This document shows positions 10,647-11,502 of a DNA stretch of 11,502 nt, piece by piece (within the stretch, counting starts at the first letter, position 1; each line of letters opens with the position of its first letter). The notes beneath the pieces were generated by a model. It was not told the DNA's origin, searched no databases, and saw only the letters and a list, made by a program, of their open reading frames with translations. The stretch lies in the NCBI GenBank assembly GCA_031261245.1, contig JAISKU010000004.1, positions 1 through 11,502 of the forward strand, given 5' to 3'. The position numbers and the translations under genes are program-made. The stretch is from Oscillospiraceae bacterium. Lineage in GTDB: Bacteria > Bacillota > Clostridia > Oscillospirales > Oscillospiraceae.

Positions 10647-11502
10647 ATTCCGGCGGCGCGGCGGATTGCCCGACGAGCGCCTTTTTCTTCCAGCCGCCCG
10701 TGTAGTAGCGGATGTTCGTGATGAGAATCGCCGCGCCCCAGCCGATGGGGCCCGTGTTCCACGCGGCGGCGTAGTTGAACCAGCCGAAGTACACCCCGAC
10801 GTAGCCGAGCACGATGCGGATTATCAGCGCGGACAGCGTAGCGGCGGATTGCAGCATCGTGTCCCCCGCGCCCTGAAGCACGCCGCCGAGCGTCATGTAC
10901 ATCGCGAAAATCCAGAAGTACCACGTGAGGAAGTGGATCTGCTCCACCCCCATGCTGACGGCGCCCGCGTCCGTGAGGCCGAAGAGCGAGATTATCGGCT
11001 CCGCGAACACCTTCAGCGCGACGCAGAACGCGACGGTGACGATGAGGGACATGACGAGCGTGACGTGGTACCCGCGTTTTACGCGGTCATAGCGGTTCGC
11101 GCCGATATTCTGGCCGCAGAAGTTGGCGAGGCCGGACTGGAAGCCGGTTATCGGCACGAACACGAAGTTCATGATCTGCGAGCCGGCGGTGTACGCGCCC
11201 ATGATGCCCGCCGCGGTATCCTCAAAGCCGTTGACGAGGCGCTGCATCGCGATGTTTCCGAAGGACACGATGCTCTGCTGTACAGCCGTGGGTACGCCGA
11301 TGCGCAGCACGGTTTTGCACAGCGCGCCGTCAAAGTGCCGCCCGCCCTTGACGAACGGGAAGCGGCGGCGCAGATAGGCGTATGACGCGGCGGCGCAGCC
11401 GATCTGCGCGACGACCGTCGCCCACGCGACGCCGGGCACGTCCCAGTGGAACGCGACGACGAAGAGCGTGTCGAGAATGACGTTGAGCACCGTGGAGATG
11501 AT
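10645..11502 (-). CDS. MATE-family efflux transporter, C-terminal part (cut by window end)
   Basis: The 285 visible residues are the C-terminal two thirds of a multidrug-and-toxin-extrusion transporter, an inner-membrane cation-coupled antiporter of usually about 450 residues with 12 helices. The second-lobe signature RIGVPTAVQQSIVSFGNIAM is followed by GIMGAYTAGSQIMNF, then by FCGQNIGANRYDRVKRGY, the conserved GQNxGA loop of NorM/DinF-type proteins. Several clear hydrophobic helices follow (for example VTLVMSLIVTVAFCVALKVF and FLTWYFWIFAMYMTLGGVLQ). The substrate cannot be told. The N-terminal lobe and start lie outside the window. The frame is open to the last base. The gene ends convergently against the iron-sulfur operon, with its TAA inside the shared terminator's T run. 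Confidence 0.93.
   Translation of the reverse strand: MISTVLNVILDTLFVVAFHWDVPGVAWATVVAQIGCAAASYAYLRRRFPFVKGGRHFDGALCKTVLRIGVPTAVQQSIVSFGNIAMQRLVNGFEDTAAGIMGAYTAGSQIMNFVFVPITGFQSGLANFCGQNIGANRYDRVKRGYHVTLVMSLIVTVAFCVALKVFAEPIISLFGLTDAGAVSMGVEQIHFLTWYFWIFAMYMTLGGVLQGAGDTMLQSAATLSALIIRIVLGYVGVYFGWFNYAAAWNTGPIGWGAAILITNIRYYTGGWKKKALVGQSAAPPE

Noticed and set aside
10576..11385. Plus-strand open frame of 269 codons opposite the MATE gene
   Set aside because: His/Glu/Arg-rich antisense shadow of a clear membrane transporter; it begins before, and runs through, the bidirectional terminator.

Overview
The window looks like chromosomal DNA from a GC-rich member of the Bacillota, most likely an uncultured gut-type clostridium. 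This rests on the linked set murI / DUF1934 (YwiB-like) / argS, the ACT-domain (UPF0237) plus DUF711 (UPF0210) pair, a YwlG-like protein, strong AGGAGG-type ribosome binding sites and SigA-like promoters with 17-base spacers. Species cannot be named from the sequence. No rRNA, tRNA, CRISPR array, transposase gene or complete insertion sequence is visible.

Layout. (1) 1-2149, minus strand: a tightly packed operon of an unknown acidic protein, dUTPase (dut), a YwlG/TIGR01440 protein and the N-terminal half of glycerol kinase (glpK, cut by the window start). (2) 2150-2267: divergent promoters whose -10 boxes abut, with a perfect inverted repeat over both. (3) 2268-5426, plus strand: glutamate racemase (murI), a DUF1934 protein and arginyl-tRNA synthetase (argS). 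A 250-base cluster of GC-rich hairpin repeats separates the last two. A strong hairpin terminator follows argS. (4) 5472-8140, minus strand: an overlapping three-gene operon of ACT-domain regulator, membrane acyltransferase and DUF711 protein. (5) 8141-8676: a second, larger cluster made of the same repeat modules plus two further types. (6) 8677-9255, minus strand: YfbR-like HD-domain 5'-deoxynucleotidase. (7) 9256-9411: a second divergent promoter pair. (8) 9412-10595, plus strand: a QueG-related double-[4Fe-4S] protein and a 78-residue unknown protein, ending at a bidirectional terminator. (9) 10645-11502, minus strand: C-terminal part of a MATE-family transporter, cut by the window end.

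Most genes are housekeeping: cell-wall D-glutamate supply (murI), translation (argS), dUTP removal and deoxynucleotide turnover (dut, yfbR-like) and glycerol phosphorylation (glpK). The most unusual content is the two repeat clusters. They are mosaics of short hairpin modules, some with a GTAG tetranucleotide at the hairpin foot as in REP elements, and some copies look like recombinants between modules. Also notable are an acyltransferase gene lying between the normally adjacent ACT and DUF711 genes, and an ArgRS whose HIGH-type signature reads TIGN.
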